A DNA stretch of 64,000 nt from Rhodovibrio sodomensis (GTDB lineage Bacteria; Pseudomonadota; Alphaproteobacteria; Kiloniellales; Rhodovibrionaceae): assembly GCF_016583645.1 (NCBI RefSeq), contig NZ_NRRL01000001.1, positions 124,001 through 188,000 of the forward strand, read 5' to 3'. Every line of letters begins with the position of its first letter. Within the stretch, counting starts at the first letter, position 1. Positions 48,692-57,087 of the stretch are shown here, piece by piece. The position numbers were made by a program, and so were the translations under genes. Under the pieces are notes generated by a model. The model saw nothing but the letters and a program-made list of their open reading frames with translations, was not told where the DNA came from and made no database searches.

Positions 48692-49203
48692 ACATCGAAG
48701 GTCGGCTGAAGACCGCGCTGCTCGAGACCCGCATGCCCTTCGGCTACGACCGGCAGGGCTCGCATCGAGAAGGCCGGTACGTCGCCTACCAGGTCGGCCT
48801 CGGCCAGAACGCCGGCCTCCTGGAGCAGCCCGAGCTTTCCGGACACCTCGCCGAGATGCTGGTCGAGCAGGTTCTGGCGAGCCTGTCGCCGGCGGATCTG
48901 GAGCACCTTCTCGCCCGCGCCGCCGGTAACGGCGGCCGGATCCACGCGGAGGCGGAGCGCGTCGCGCACCTCGGCGACGATCTGGCCGATGAATTCGAGC
49001 GCCCGGATGAGCCGCCGATCTGCTGGCCGACCGGGCGGATCGACGAGATCGCCCTGTGCCTCGCCCAGCACGCCTACGCCGCAGCCGGGCTTCCGGAACC
49101 GGACAGCCTGGAGCAGGTCAAGGCGAGTCACTGGCGACGCGAGGCGATGCGCCACTACGCCGCCGAGGAATACGCACGCCGGAACCGCGAGGACGCGGCC
49201 TGA
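48673..49203 (+). CDS. hypothetical protein
   Basis: Product of 176 residues, AGGAG upstream. Starts MQDRLLDIEGRLKTALLETR; mostly helical and acidic, with EIALCLAQHAYAAAGLPEPD near residue 130 and an ending typical of small phage/plasmid proteins (HYAAEEYARRNREDAA). Overlaps neighbours at both ends (19 bases upstream; TGATG downstream), so it belongs to a tight operon. Confidence 0.65.
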   Translation: MQDRLLDIEGRLKTALLETRMPFGYDRQGSHREGRYVAYQVGLGQNAGLLEQPELSGHLAEMLVEQVLASLSPADLEHLLARAAGNGGRIHAEAERVAHLGDDLADEFERPDEPPICWPTGRIDEIALCLAQHAYAAAGLPEPDSLEQVKASHWRREAMRHYAAEEYARRNREDAA

Positions 49204-49448
49204 TGCTGATCGCGCCGGCGCCAGACCCGCACCGCACGATCGCAGAGCGCACGCGCTGGCGGCGCTGGCGCGCCTGGTACCCGGTGCGCGTCGACGGCCG
49301 GACGATCTGGATGCGCACGGTCTGGCGGCGCGACGGCCGGCCGCTGGGCCTCCTCCCCTGGACCCGGGACGCGCACTACCGCACCGCGCCGCTCACCTGC
49401 CGACAGGCCGCGACCCTGCCCTGCGGACGTGCCTGCGCGGCCTGCTGA
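49203..49448 (+). CDS. small basic protein with C-terminal cysteines
   Basis: Product of 81 residues from ATG 49203 (TGATG overlap). Trp/Arg-rich (ERTRWRRWRAWYPVRVDGRT), with three or four Cys near the end (LTCRQAATLPCGRACAAC), possibly a metal site. Unknown function. Confidence 0.6.
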   Translation: MLIAPAPDPHRTIAERTRWRRWRAWYPVRVDGRTIWMRTVWRRDGRPLGLLPWTRDAHYRTAPLTCRQAATLPCGRACAAC

Positions 49449-49499
49449 GGCGCGCGCCGACGACCTCCCCGCCCGACCTCTCCGCACGAGGGCCTCGAC

Positions 49500-50243
49500 A
49501 TGACCGAGATCCAAGACCCGCAGGCGCTGCGTCGCCTGATCGAGCACACCGCGCTCAAGCCCGGCACCACACCCCGCGACATCATCCGGCTTTGCCGCGA
49601 GGCCGAGGAATACGGCTTCGGGGCCGTTTGCGTGCCCTCCTCCCTTGTGCCGCTCGCGCGCAACTACCTGGGTGAGCCCGACCTGGACAACCCGCCGGTC
49701 AAACTGGTCACGGTCGCGGGGTTCCCGCTCGGCAACGCCTCGACCAGCGCAAAGGCTGCCGAAGCCGTCCAGGCCCTCCACGATGGCGCCGATCACGTCG
49801 ACATGGTGATCCACCTCGGCCGCCTGCTGGGCGGTCTCGAGTTCGGCGCGCACGCTGGGCGGAGCCGGCTGATGCGGATGGTGATCGAGGACATCCGCGA
49901 CGTCCGCGACGCGATGAAGTCCCTGTCCCCGCGCGCCGAGCTCAAAGTCATCATCGAGACCGGCCATCTCGACGCGGACGGCATCTGCCTAGCCTGCGAC
50001 GCCGTCGAACAGGGCGGCGCCGAGTGGGTCAAGACCTCCACTGGCTTCGGACCGCGCGGCGCGAGTATCGAGGACGTCCGGCTGATGCGCGCGGCCGTCG
50101 AGGGGCGTCTGCGCATCAAGGCGGCCGGCGGCATCCGCACCCTCGAAGAAATGCATGCCTTCGCCGCGGCGGGCGCCGACGCGCTCGGCTGCTCCGCTGC
50201 GCCGGCGGTCTTTCAGCCGCTCGATCTCGGCGCCGCCGCCTGA
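49500..50243 (+). CDS. deoC: deoxyribose-phosphate aldolase
   Basis: Product of 247 residues, typical length. Class I aldolase features: IEHTALKPGTT at the start, KLVTVAGFPLGNASTSAK, ELKVIIETGHLDADGICLAC, and EWVKTSTGFGPRGAS with the Schiff-base Lys at about residue 178; then RIKAAGGIRTLEEMHAFAAA. Catalyses 2-deoxyribose-5-phosphate to glyceraldehyde-3-phosphate plus acetaldehyde, allowing use of deoxynucleosides. It is the only clear central-metabolism gene here and no other deo gene is adjacent. Confidence 0.95.
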   Translation: MTEIQDPQALRRLIEHTALKPGTTPRDIIRLCREAEEYGFGAVCVPSSLVPLARNYLGEPDLDNPPVKLVTVAGFPLGNASTSAKAAEAVQALHDGADHVDMVIHLGRLLGGLEFGAHAGRSRLMRMVIEDIRDVRDAMKSLSPRAELKVIIETGHLDADGICLACDAVEQGGAEWVKTSTGFGPRGASIEDVRLMRAAVEGRLRIKAAGGIRTLEEMHAFAAAGADALGCSAAPAVFQPLDLGAAA

Positions 50244-50264
50244 TCCCGGAAGCGAACACCACAC

Positions 50265-50612
50265 ATGTCGCATGTCCAGAGACTGATCCACGAGATGCGG
50301 GATCGGGACCCCGAGACCGACCGGTCCGCGGTCCACAACCGCCTCGATCACCTGCTTGACAGCCCCGAGGTGCGCCACGGCATCGATCCGGGCATTGGCG
50401 CCACCCGCACGCTCGGCTGGGCGGGCCATGCCTGCGTTCAGCGCTGCGCCCGGCCCAATCAGACCCCGCTCTACCGCATCTGGCTGCACGGCCGACAGCT
50501 CTATCACTCAGACCTGCTCCGCGGCGCCGACGTGAGCGCGGTCCTGGAGATGATGCGCGCGGTCGAGGCCGGCGTTGCCCGCACGCCACACCCGCCGATC
50601 TGGGCGCGCTGA
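50265..50612 (+). CDS. hypothetical protein
   Basis: Product of 115 residues. Helical N-terminus rich in Asp/Arg (RLIHEMRDRDPETDRSAVHN), middle with WAGHACVQRCARPNQTPLYR (two Cys), a C-terminal helix. Starts 21 bases after deoC. Not recognised. Confidence 0.6.
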   Translation: MSHVQRLIHEMRDRDPETDRSAVHNRLDHLLDSPEVRHGIDPGIGATRTLGWAGHACVQRCARPNQTPLYRIWLHGRQLYHSDLLRGADVSAVLEMMRAVEAGVARTPHPPIWAR

Positions 50613-50646
50613 CGCGTCACCCACCCCCTCAATCACGGAACCCGAC

Positions 50647-51375
50647 ATGACCGAACTGATCCTGCCGATCCGCCGGATCCCGGGGATCTATCACGTCGGC
50701 ACGCTCGCCGGCCACGCCCCCTCGGGCAGCAGCTTCGAGGGCAACGCACTCTCCGTCTCACTTTGCCCCGAGACCTGGCGCCAGATCGCCCGCCTGGGCG
50801 ATGCGCCGGTCTGGCGGCTCGACAAGCCGGATGCGCGGTTCCTCGACTTGACCCTGCTGCGCACGGGCGAGCGCGCGGCGCTGGTCGATCTCGCGGTGCG
50901 CCATGCCCTGATCATCCGCGCTCGGGTCTTCCGGGTGTGGGACACCGACGAGGCCGGCTACCCGGCCTACATGGAGTTCGCCGATCGCGCCGAGGCGGAC
51001 GCGGAGGCGTCCGACGATCCCGACGACCCCAAGACGATCACCGAGGAGGACGGCCTGGTCGCGACCGCGAACCTGGCCAAGCGCGTCGGCATCGCAGGCG
51101 ACGCGCCCTCCGACATGACCTTCGACTTCTCGGTCATGGCGCTCGCCGAGGACTGGGGGCTGGACGGCGTCACCTGGCAGGAGGCGCTCGACCCGTTCGG
51201 CCTGTCGGCCCCGCGCGGCGCGATCTTCCAGAGCCGCGTGCCGCTGTTCGACGCCACCCGCACCGACCCGACCCATCTTCCCGATGACCAGGACCTGCTG
51301 AGCACCCTGGGCGACGCCTGCCGCGAGGCCGTCGCCGCCGTGCCGGCCGCCATCATCGAAGGAGCGCAGGCATGA
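50647..51375 (+). CDS. hypothetical protein with YHxGT start
   Basis: Product of 242 residues from ATG 50647. Near the N-terminus it reads GIYHVGTLAGHAPSGSSFEG, then LSVSLCPETWRQIARLG. This recalls the first strand and helix of ART-fold proteins, but the later Tyr and Glu elements are not evident, so this is tentative. The C-terminal 100 residues are acidic. Stop overlaps the next start (ATGA). Confidence 0.6.
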   Translation: MTELILPIRRIPGIYHVGTLAGHAPSGSSFEGNALSVSLCPETWRQIARLGDAPVWRLDKPDARFLDLTLLRTGERAALVDLAVRHALIIRARVFRVWDTDEAGYPAYMEFADRAEADAEASDDPDDPKTITEEDGLVATANLAKRVGIAGDAPSDMTFDFSVMALAEDWGLDGVTWQEALDPFGLSAPRGAIFQSRVPLFDATRTDPTHLPDDQDLLSTLGDACREAVAAVPAAIIEGAQA

Positions 51376-51896
51376 TGACCCCCGAGCAAACCCTGGAGCG
51401 CCTTGACCAGTCTGCCGAGACCCTCGTGCAGACGAAGCACACGCCGGCGGGACAGCAGGTGAAGCTGATCTACGACTGGCGGGCCCGGCAGTACAACCTG
51501 CTGATCGAGCCAGCCGACCATGCGTCGGAGAGGATCGTGCACCCCTACAGCGATCCGATCGCGGCCACCGCGGCCTTCAACGCGATCGGCGAGCCGTCGG
51601 TGGCGTGCCTGGCGCCCGGCTATCGCTTCCTGGGCGACATGCGTGAGCGCACCGGCCTGCAGCACAGCGTCTTCTCGATCGGTACCACGGCCGAGGCTGC
51701 GATCGAGGCGTTCGCGCACATGCTGGTGGGTGAGGACGGCGCGCGCGAGCACGCCAAAGACATCGACATCGAGCCGGTGACCGACCGGCCTGCCTTCCAG
51801 TGGAGCGCGCGCTTCAAGCTGGCCAGCAACGGCACCGGCATGAAGGCGGCCGGCATCTACGTCCCCGGCGGCGCGGTGCTCACCTGGTGGAGCTAG
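51372..51896 (+). CDS. hypothetical protein
   Basis: Product of 174 residues, ATGA-coupled to the previous gene. Alpha/beta pattern with a YDWRARQYNLLIEPADHASE strand pair, a helix TTAEAAIEAFAHMLVGEDGA and a C-terminal strand segment ending AVLTWWS. No recognised family. Confidence 0.65.
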   Translation: MMTPEQTLERLDQSAETLVQTKHTPAGQQVKLIYDWRARQYNLLIEPADHASERIVHPYSDPIAATAAFNAIGEPSVACLAPGYRFLGDMRERTGLQHSVFSIGTTAEAAIEAFAHMLVGEDGAREHAKDIDIEPVTDRPAFQWSARFKLASNGTGMKAAGIYVPGGAVLTWWS

Positions 51897-51968
51897 CCGC
51901 CCTCGGCGCAGACAAAACGGCGAAGCCCAACCCGGGCAATTAAAGACCTATTGCTGGATCACGAAGAC

Positions 51969-52517
51969 ATGGCCGACATCGTCCAACTGACTGCATTCCG
52001 CACCCGATACAGCTCGGTCTCGACCGGCCCGGACGGCATCCGGTTCCCCCAACTCTATCGTTCAGACTGCGACCTCGACCGTGTCCACGATCCACGCATC
52101 CGCGTTCATCTACCAGAGAGTGGACCGGTGATCCATCACACTCTGGAGCCTTACCCGGACCCAATCGCCGAAGCGTTCGACTTCGCCGAAGCTCTGAGCT
52201 TCACGCCGATCGACGCACTTTCACCGGAACTGGATCCGGTCAGCCTTGTCTATCGGCATCACCGCTCCATCGAGCAACGCGATGCCTATCTGTCAGCACT
52301 TCTTGACCGCGGTGTTGATGATGTAGACTACCGGGCATTCAGTGTTGACGGCGAACTGTTTTCGCTACTGTCTGGTCACAATCCACCTGATGATATGCCC
52401 GCTTACACGCTCTCCTTTATGGCAGAGGTCTGGAAGATTGATCCTCTCGTCGGCCCCGGTTGGCAGCCCTGGCAATACCACGTAGCCCCATCAGGCAAGG
52501 TCCTTTTTTCGAGCTAA
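51969..52517 (+). CDS. hypothetical protein, lower GC
   Basis: Product of 182 residues from ATG 51969 (GAAG upstream; TTG 51951 would add 6). Noticeably lower GC and different codon use from its neighbours, suggesting a recent arrival. His-, Asp- and Tyr-rich (SLVYRHHRSIEQRDAYLSAL; VDDVDYRAFSVDGELFSLLS). Soluble; not recognised. Confidence 0.65.
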   Translation: MADIVQLTAFRTRYSSVSTGPDGIRFPQLYRSDCDLDRVHDPRIRVHLPESGPVIHHTLEPYPDPIAEAFDFAEALSFTPIDALSPELDPVSLVYRHHRSIEQRDAYLSALLDRGVDDVDYRAFSVDGELFSLLSGHNPPDDMPAYTLSFMAEVWKIDPLVGPGWQPWQYHVAPSGKVLFSS

Positions 52518-52530
52518 GAAGACCAGCACC

Positions 52531-52644
52531 ATGGCTCCGGAAAGCAGCCCCGCCCGAAGCAGGGGGCGCGCGCCCAAGTTCACCGACATTAACCGCGCGT
52601 TTTCCTCGCGGCGCTACACCACGCTGGTAACGGAAGTTTTTTGA
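52531..52644 (+). CDS. possible 37-residue peptide
   Basis: ATG 52531 to TGA 52644: a basic peptide ending KFTDINRAFSSRRYTTLVTE. It lies between two genes with no strong ribosome site. Could be a real small protein, a leader peptide for the 52663 gene, or chance. Confidence 0.25.
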   Translation: MAPESSPARSRGRAPKFTDINRAFSSRRYTTLVTEVF

Positions 52645-52662
52645 GAGAAGGACCGCAACGTC

Positions 52663-53400
52663 ATGCTCGAACCGCGTATCGACCAGCTGATGGCCGACCC
52701 CGCCTTTCTCGACTGGTTCTCAGGCAGCGCCTGCGTGCATCCTGATGGGCGGCCGCGCCTGCTCTACCACGGCACCGATGCCGAGCCCTTCCAGGTCTTC
52801 CTGCACACCAACGACTTCGGCTTTCACTTCGGCGATCTGGAAACCGCGCAGACCCGTCTGGACCAGATGTCGCTGGACAGCATCGAGGGTCATCAGGTGA
52901 TCCCGGTGGTCGCGCGCGTGCGCGCGCCGCTGCGCCTCAGCGACCATCACACCTGGCAGCCCCGCAACGTGCTGGGCGAGCTCCTTGACCTCGGCATCGT
53001 CTCTCCTGGCGAGTCCGAGTGGCTGGCCGCCCGCACCGACTGGGACGAGACCATCCCCGCGGCGATCGAGCGCGCCGGTTACGACTGCGTCGTCTACGCC
53101 AACGATACCGAGCAGGGCGGCGACAGCTGGCTGATCTGGAACCCGCGGCGCATCAAGTCGGTCTTCTCCGGCGAGTGGGACAAGGCCGATCCGCGTCTCA
53201 ATCCGAGCGCGCCGGTCGAGGCACATCACATCGGGCCGCTCGAGACCCCTAAGGGGCTGTTCAACCTGGGCAACCTGAGCGATCGAGAGGCCGACGCGAT
53301 CAGCGACCTGTCGACCCGTCTGCTGCGCATCAAGGCGCTCAGCAACCAGGTCAACCTGACGTTCCTGGCCTGGCGCGAGATGTGCGCGGCAGGCCAGTAA
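52663..53400 (+). CDS. ART-PolyVal-like ADP-ribosyltransferase
   Basis: Product of 245 residues. An N-terminal helix, then RLLYHGTDAEPFQVFLHTND and FGFHFGDLETAQTRL, a V-I-P-V-V-x-x-V strand, PLRLSDHHTWQPRNVLGELL, GYDCVVYANDTEQGGDSWLI and NPRRIKSVF. This order (YHGT, GFHFG, Y-x-N-x-x-E-x-x-x-x-S-W, IKS) is the pattern I recall for ADP-ribosyltransferases found in phage polyvalent proteins. The likely role is modifying a host or foreign protein using NAD; the target is unknown. It has an extra helical C-terminus. Confidence 0.75.
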   Translation: MLEPRIDQLMADPAFLDWFSGSACVHPDGRPRLLYHGTDAEPFQVFLHTNDFGFHFGDLETAQTRLDQMSLDSIEGHQVIPVVARVRAPLRLSDHHTWQPRNVLGELLDLGIVSPGESEWLAARTDWDETIPAAIERAGYDCVVYANDTEQGGDSWLIWNPRRIKSVFSGEWDKADPRLNPSAPVEAHHIGPLETPKGLFNLGNLSDREADAISDLSTRLLRIKALSNQVNLTFLAWREMCAAGQ

Positions 53401-53421
53401 GACTAAGCGCGCCACACGCCC

Positions 53422-53490
53422 TTCGCGAACCCATGTTCTCAGAGGTTCGCGAAGGCCCTGCGGCCGCGCCCCATGAGTGGGGAACGCTAA
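53422..53490 (+). promoter_or_regulatory. leader hairpins of the 53629 gene (weak copy of the shared element)
   Basis: TTCGCGAACC pairs perfectly with GGTTCGCGAA about 12 bases later (roughly 53421-53452). A second hairpin, CCCC-ATGAGT-GGGG (53469-53482), is followed by AACGC and sits about 148 nt before the start, where the other family leaders have their hairpin plus GGCGAA. Confidence 0.35.
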
Positions 53491-53628
53491 ACGTTCGCAT
53501 CAACGACTGACGACGTCCGATGAGCTCTTCGTTCCATGCAAGCGAGGATGCCGTCGGGCAATGCGGCCAGCTCGACACGGCCCGCGGGCCGTCCAGCGCA
53601 CCCTCGCGCTTGCGGACGAGGAGTCCCC

Positions 53629-54849
53629 ATGCCTGACCTCAAGCAAGACAGCCGCGTGCTGTCCAACGCCCTTAGCTCGTTCCTGGCCAAGGGCATCAAG
53701 ACCCAGCTCGCCGAGCAGGGCATCCAGGTCACCCACACCCAGCTGCTGACCGCGATCGCCCGCACCTGCGGCTTCGACAGCGCCAACGCCATGCGCGCCA
53801 CCGCCGAGGCCGGCGAGGACCCGCGCCCGAGCATCGACCCCAAGAAGGCCCGCTACTGGCGCACCCGCTTCGTCCTCGACGTCCTGTCCGAGGACGCACC
53901 GCTCACCGATGACGATCTCGCCACGATCGCCTACGAGTGCGACGAGGGCGCGTGCGTCGGACACATGCAGGCCGTCCAGTCGACCCCGCTGACGGCCGAC
54001 GAGGCGCGCGTTGCCCTCATGGCCGCGGGTAGCGAGCCCGGCTTCTTCGAGAGCCTGGAAGACGACGGAGAGGACGACGCCGGGGCTGCGGGCAGCGACG
54101 ATGCCGCGCGCGCCAGCGCCGCCGCCGGCCAGAACCTCGGATCCGCAACCCGGCCCATCAGGCTCTGCGGCGACACCGTACGCCAGCTCATCGGAGCCGA
54201 CCCTGTCGCCACCGCCGAGCGCTGGGGCCTGTGCGCCAGGCAGGTCGACGACGGCTGGGTGGGCTTTGTGCCGGGCACGAAGGACGAAGGCACCGAGGTC
54301 CGTCCGGATCGGAAGTCAGCCCTGACCAGCGTGCTGGAGCGGGTGATCCGCCACGACGGCCTGAACGCCTGGACAGTCGATGTGGAGTTCTACTCCCTGA
54401 TCGCCGGCGACGACGAGCCTCCATTCCACACCGAGACCTACGCGCTCGCCGCGCCGTCCCGAGAGGCCGCGGCGATCGCCGCCGAGCAACTCGCCTATCA
54501 GCACAAGCTGTATGACGAGCGCATCCAACCCGCCCTCACCACGCGGGTTCTGAACGGTCCTGGCATCGATGAGGACGAGCTGGTCGACGAGCTCGACGAC
54601 ATGCTCAGCGAGCCGACCACCTGGTTCCTGGAGGCGGAGGTCCGCAACGAATCGCTCAACAGCCCGCGTCCGGCGACGCTGGCGACCGCGATCGGGTCCC
54701 TGCAGCAGATGGACCAGAGGACCCTGCGGAGCCTGAACGCGGGGCTGCGGGACCTGCTGCCGGTCCGCGACCAAGTCATGGCCGAGCTGGAGGCGCACGC
54801 GGCGATCAACCGGCTCAACACGCCCCTTACCGACATCATCGACTGGTAA
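53629..54849 (+). CDS. paralog family member 8 (divergent)
   Basis: Product of 406 residues from ATG 53629 (GAGGAG upstream). Residues 8-60 follow the family plan less strictly: SRVLSNALSSFLAKGIKTQL, then TQLLTAIARTCGFDSANAMR. The remainder has an acidic linker (EDDGEDDAGAAGSDDA), a mixed region with CGDTVRQLIGADPVATAERW and a helical end. No catalytic motif is seen. A strong terminator follows. Confidence 0.7.
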   Translation: MPDLKQDSRVLSNALSSFLAKGIKTQLAEQGIQVTHTQLLTAIARTCGFDSANAMRATAEAGEDPRPSIDPKKARYWRTRFVLDVLSEDAPLTDDDLATIAYECDEGACVGHMQAVQSTPLTADEARVALMAAGSEPGFFESLEDDGEDDAGAAGSDDAARASAAAGQNLGSATRPIRLCGDTVRQLIGADPVATAERWGLCARQVDDGWVGFVPGTKDEGTEVRPDRKSALTSVLERVIRHDGLNAWTVDVEFYSLIAGDDEPPFHTETYALAAPSREAAAIAAEQLAYQHKLYDERIQPALTTRVLNGPGIDEDELVDELDDMLSEPTTWFLEAEVRNESLNSPRPATLATAIGSLQQMDQRTLRSLNAGLRDLLPVRDQVMAELEAHAAINRLNTPLTDIIDW

Positions 54850-54860
54850 TTGATCGGCCT

Positions 54861-54875
54861 CCCGGTCCGACCGGG
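54861..54875 (+). terminator. small hairpin after the 53629 gene
   Basis: CCCGGT-CCG-ACCGGG, twelve bases after the stop codon and just before the stronger hairpin. Confidence 0.45.
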
Positions 54876-54893
54876 ACAGGCAGATAATCAGGC

Positions 54894-54925
54894 AACAGGC
54901 GGGGGCCTTCGGGCCCCCGCCTGTT
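54894..54925. terminator. UUCG-loop terminator
   Basis: A 14-bp perfect stem (AACAGGCGGGGGCC with GGCCCCCGCCTGTT) closed by a TTCG tetraloop, with A and T at the base on both sides. A very stable, probably bidirectional terminator. Confidence 0.85.
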
Positions 54926-55007
54926 CGCATGGCTCATCCCAGCTTTTTGCTTTCGCGCGCTTCTGGATGCTTTGATGCACGTCGGACACAGCACAGGAGG
55001 ACAACCG

Positions 55008-56105
55008 ATGCGCGCTGCGATCGGTGCTCTGGCGCTCCTGCTGATGGCAGCGGCGCCGGGTCAGGCCCAGGACACCCCGAAGGCCAAAGCGAACGCCCTC
55101 TTGGTTCACGCAATCGATGCCGCCGAGCAGGCCGAACAGGCAGATGATGCCGGTCGACGCCTCGAGTTGCTCGACCAAGCGCAGGCACGGATCCAGCAGA
55201 TCCGGCGCAAATACGCCGGCACCGACCTCGCCGTTAAGCTCGCCACAGGCCAGACGATCGGCGACTTCGACCCGGGCGAGATCGCGACCCGCCGGGAAGC
55301 GGCGTTCGCCGATGCCTGCCTCGACGATCCCAGTCCGGAGTGCCTGCAACCGCTGGCCGACCGCCTGACCGAGATCAATGACAAGCTGGAGACCACCAGC
55401 CTGCAACTTCGCAAAACCCGAGCCAAGCTCGACCAGACCGAGACCCGGGCCGCCCAGCGTAAGGTCGAGCTGGCGAAATTAGACAAGGAGGTCGACAAGC
55501 TGCGCGCCGCGCTGGAGCGCGTCCAGGACAAGCACATGGCCGCCGAGGACGAGGCCAACGACCTCCGGGAGAAACTCCAGAGCCGGAGGCGCCGGATCGA
55601 CAACCTGACCGAACGGCTCAACAAGCAGCTTGCCGAGGACATCGACGCGCTGGCCCGCTACCGCTCGGAGTTCTTCGGGCGCCTGCGGGAGTCCATCGGC
55701 AGCCGGGACGGCGTACGGATCGTCGGCCACCGCTTCGTGATCGGCGCCGACCACCTGTTTGATTCCGGCAGCGCGGAGTTGACCTCGAGCGGTCGCGACA
55801 TCCTCGATCGCGTCTCGACAACGCTCGGGAACGTTGCCGCCAAGGTGCCACAGGACATCGACTGGATCGTCCGAATCGCCAGCCACACCGATCGCCGGCC
55901 GATCCAGACGGCCAAATATCCCTCGAACTGGGAGCTCTCCGCGACCCGGTCGATCGCCGTGGTCAAGGACATGATCGACAACGGCACACTCGCCCAGCAG
56001 CTCGTGGCCGTCGGCTATGCCGACAACTACCCGATCGCGGAAAGCGGCACGGAGGGCGCGATGCAGATCAATCGCCGCATTGAAATCAAATTGAGCGAAA
56101 TGTAG
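55008..56105 (+). CDS. OmpA/MotB-like envelope protein with coiled coil
   Basis: Product of 365 residues from ATG 55008 (AGGAGG upstream). Signal peptide (about residues 1-21, ending AQA). Helical region, then a long coiled coil (about 120-215, DRLTEINDKLETTSLQLRKT onwards). The C-terminal OmpA/MotB domain (about 235-365) has FDSGSAELTSSGRDIL, SHTDRRPI, NWELSATRSIAVVKDMI and NRRIEIKL, which bind peptidoglycan. It is anchored to the cell wall from the periplasm; no MotA-like partner is nearby. Confidence 0.85.
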   Translation: MRAAIGALALLLMAAAPGQAQDTPKAKANALLVHAIDAAEQAEQADDAGRRLELLDQAQARIQQIRRKYAGTDLAVKLATGQTIGDFDPGEIATRREAAFADACLDDPSPECLQPLADRLTEINDKLETTSLQLRKTRAKLDQTETRAAQRKVELAKLDKEVDKLRAALERVQDKHMAAEDEANDLREKLQSRRRRIDNLTERLNKQLAEDIDALARYRSEFFGRLRESIGSRDGVRIVGHRFVIGADHLFDSGSAELTSSGRDILDRVSTTLGNVAAKVPQDIDWIVRIASHTDRRPIQTAKYPSNWELSATRSIAVVKDMIDNGTLAQQLVAVGYADNYPIAESGTEGAMQINRRIEIKLSEM

Positions 56106-56160
56106 CGCACGCCACCTCTGCCACCATCTCCCCCGGGGCCGCTCACCCACGAGGCCCCGC

Positions 56161-57063
56161 ATGCTCCCCACGGCCGAGACCCATTCCGCCCTGCTCGCCA
56201 GTCAGCCAGTGGCCGATCACGCGCTCCTGGCGCGGGCGGCATGGGATCGCGGGACCCTGCTGATCGACGTGCCGTCGACCGCGCCGACCCTGGCGCTGAC
56301 CCGCAGCGCGCACGCACGCACCGGCCCTGGCGCCCTGTCGCACACCCAGTTCTTCTTCGCCGACGTCGCTCCCGGCCTGTTGATGCTGGAGGCGGGTGTT
56401 TTCCTCTGGACCCGTCTTCCGGGCCGGCCGGCCGAACTGCTGCTGCGCCGCGCGCGCTCGGCGAACACCCGCTATCCCGATCGGCTGATCGAGCCCTCGA
56501 TGCCCTGCGCCGCCCCGCCGCTCGAGACCATGCGGGCGGCTCTTTCAGGGCAGGTCCTGCTGATCGCCCTCGGCGAGGAGCAAGCGCGGATGATCCGACC
56601 GCGCATGGACTACGACGACGCCTTCGATCTGTCGCGGGATGTCACCGCCGGTCGGGCGCTCGGCAAGGCGCTCGCGCACGGCCATCTCCGCCTCCCGCGT
56701 CAGCACGAGACCGGCCTGATGCACGCACCCCCGCTCGACATCCCCTGCGCGCCCGTCGTCGACGACCTCGCCCTGCATCAGCCGGTCAGCATGACCATCG
56801 CCGGGCGGCCACACGCGCACTTCCGGGCGATCTCCCACCGCTGGCAGGAAGAAGGCGTGCGCGCCGTCACCCTGCGCCGCTCGCTAATGCTGGATCTGCC
56901 GGCCTGGACGCGCGAGCTGGTCGCCCTCGATCCCGTGACAGGCGATCCCCTGATCGGGCTCGACCGCGAGACCCTGCGGTGCGAGGCCGGCCCCTTCCGC
57001 CTCTCCAGCGGCCTGCAGCACTACGCCCGCACCTGTTTCAGCTGGCCTGCGGCCAGCGCCTGA
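56161..57063 (+). CDS. hypothetical protein
   Basis: Product of 300 residues, 55 bases after the OmpA-like gene. Ala/Arg/Leu-rich alpha/beta protein with a repeated strand-loop pattern in the first half (TLLIDVPSTAPTLALTRSAH; FADVAPGLLMLEAGVFLWTR) and His/Arg-rich segments later. No signal peptide. No family recognised. Confidence 0.65.
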   Translation: MLPTAETHSALLASQPVADHALLARAAWDRGTLLIDVPSTAPTLALTRSAHARTGPGALSHTQFFFADVAPGLLMLEAGVFLWTRLPGRPAELLLRRARSANTRYPDRLIEPSMPCAAPPLETMRAALSGQVLLIALGEEQARMIRPRMDYDDAFDLSRDVTAGRALGKALAHGHLRLPRQHETGLMHAPPLDIPCAPVVDDLALHQPVSMTIAGRPHAHFRAISHRWQEEGVRAVTLRRSLMLDLPAWTRELVALDPVTGDPLIGLDRETLRCEAGPFRLSSGLQHYARTCFSWPAASA

Positions 57064-57087
57064 TCCAAAGCCGCTTATCGAGGCGCG

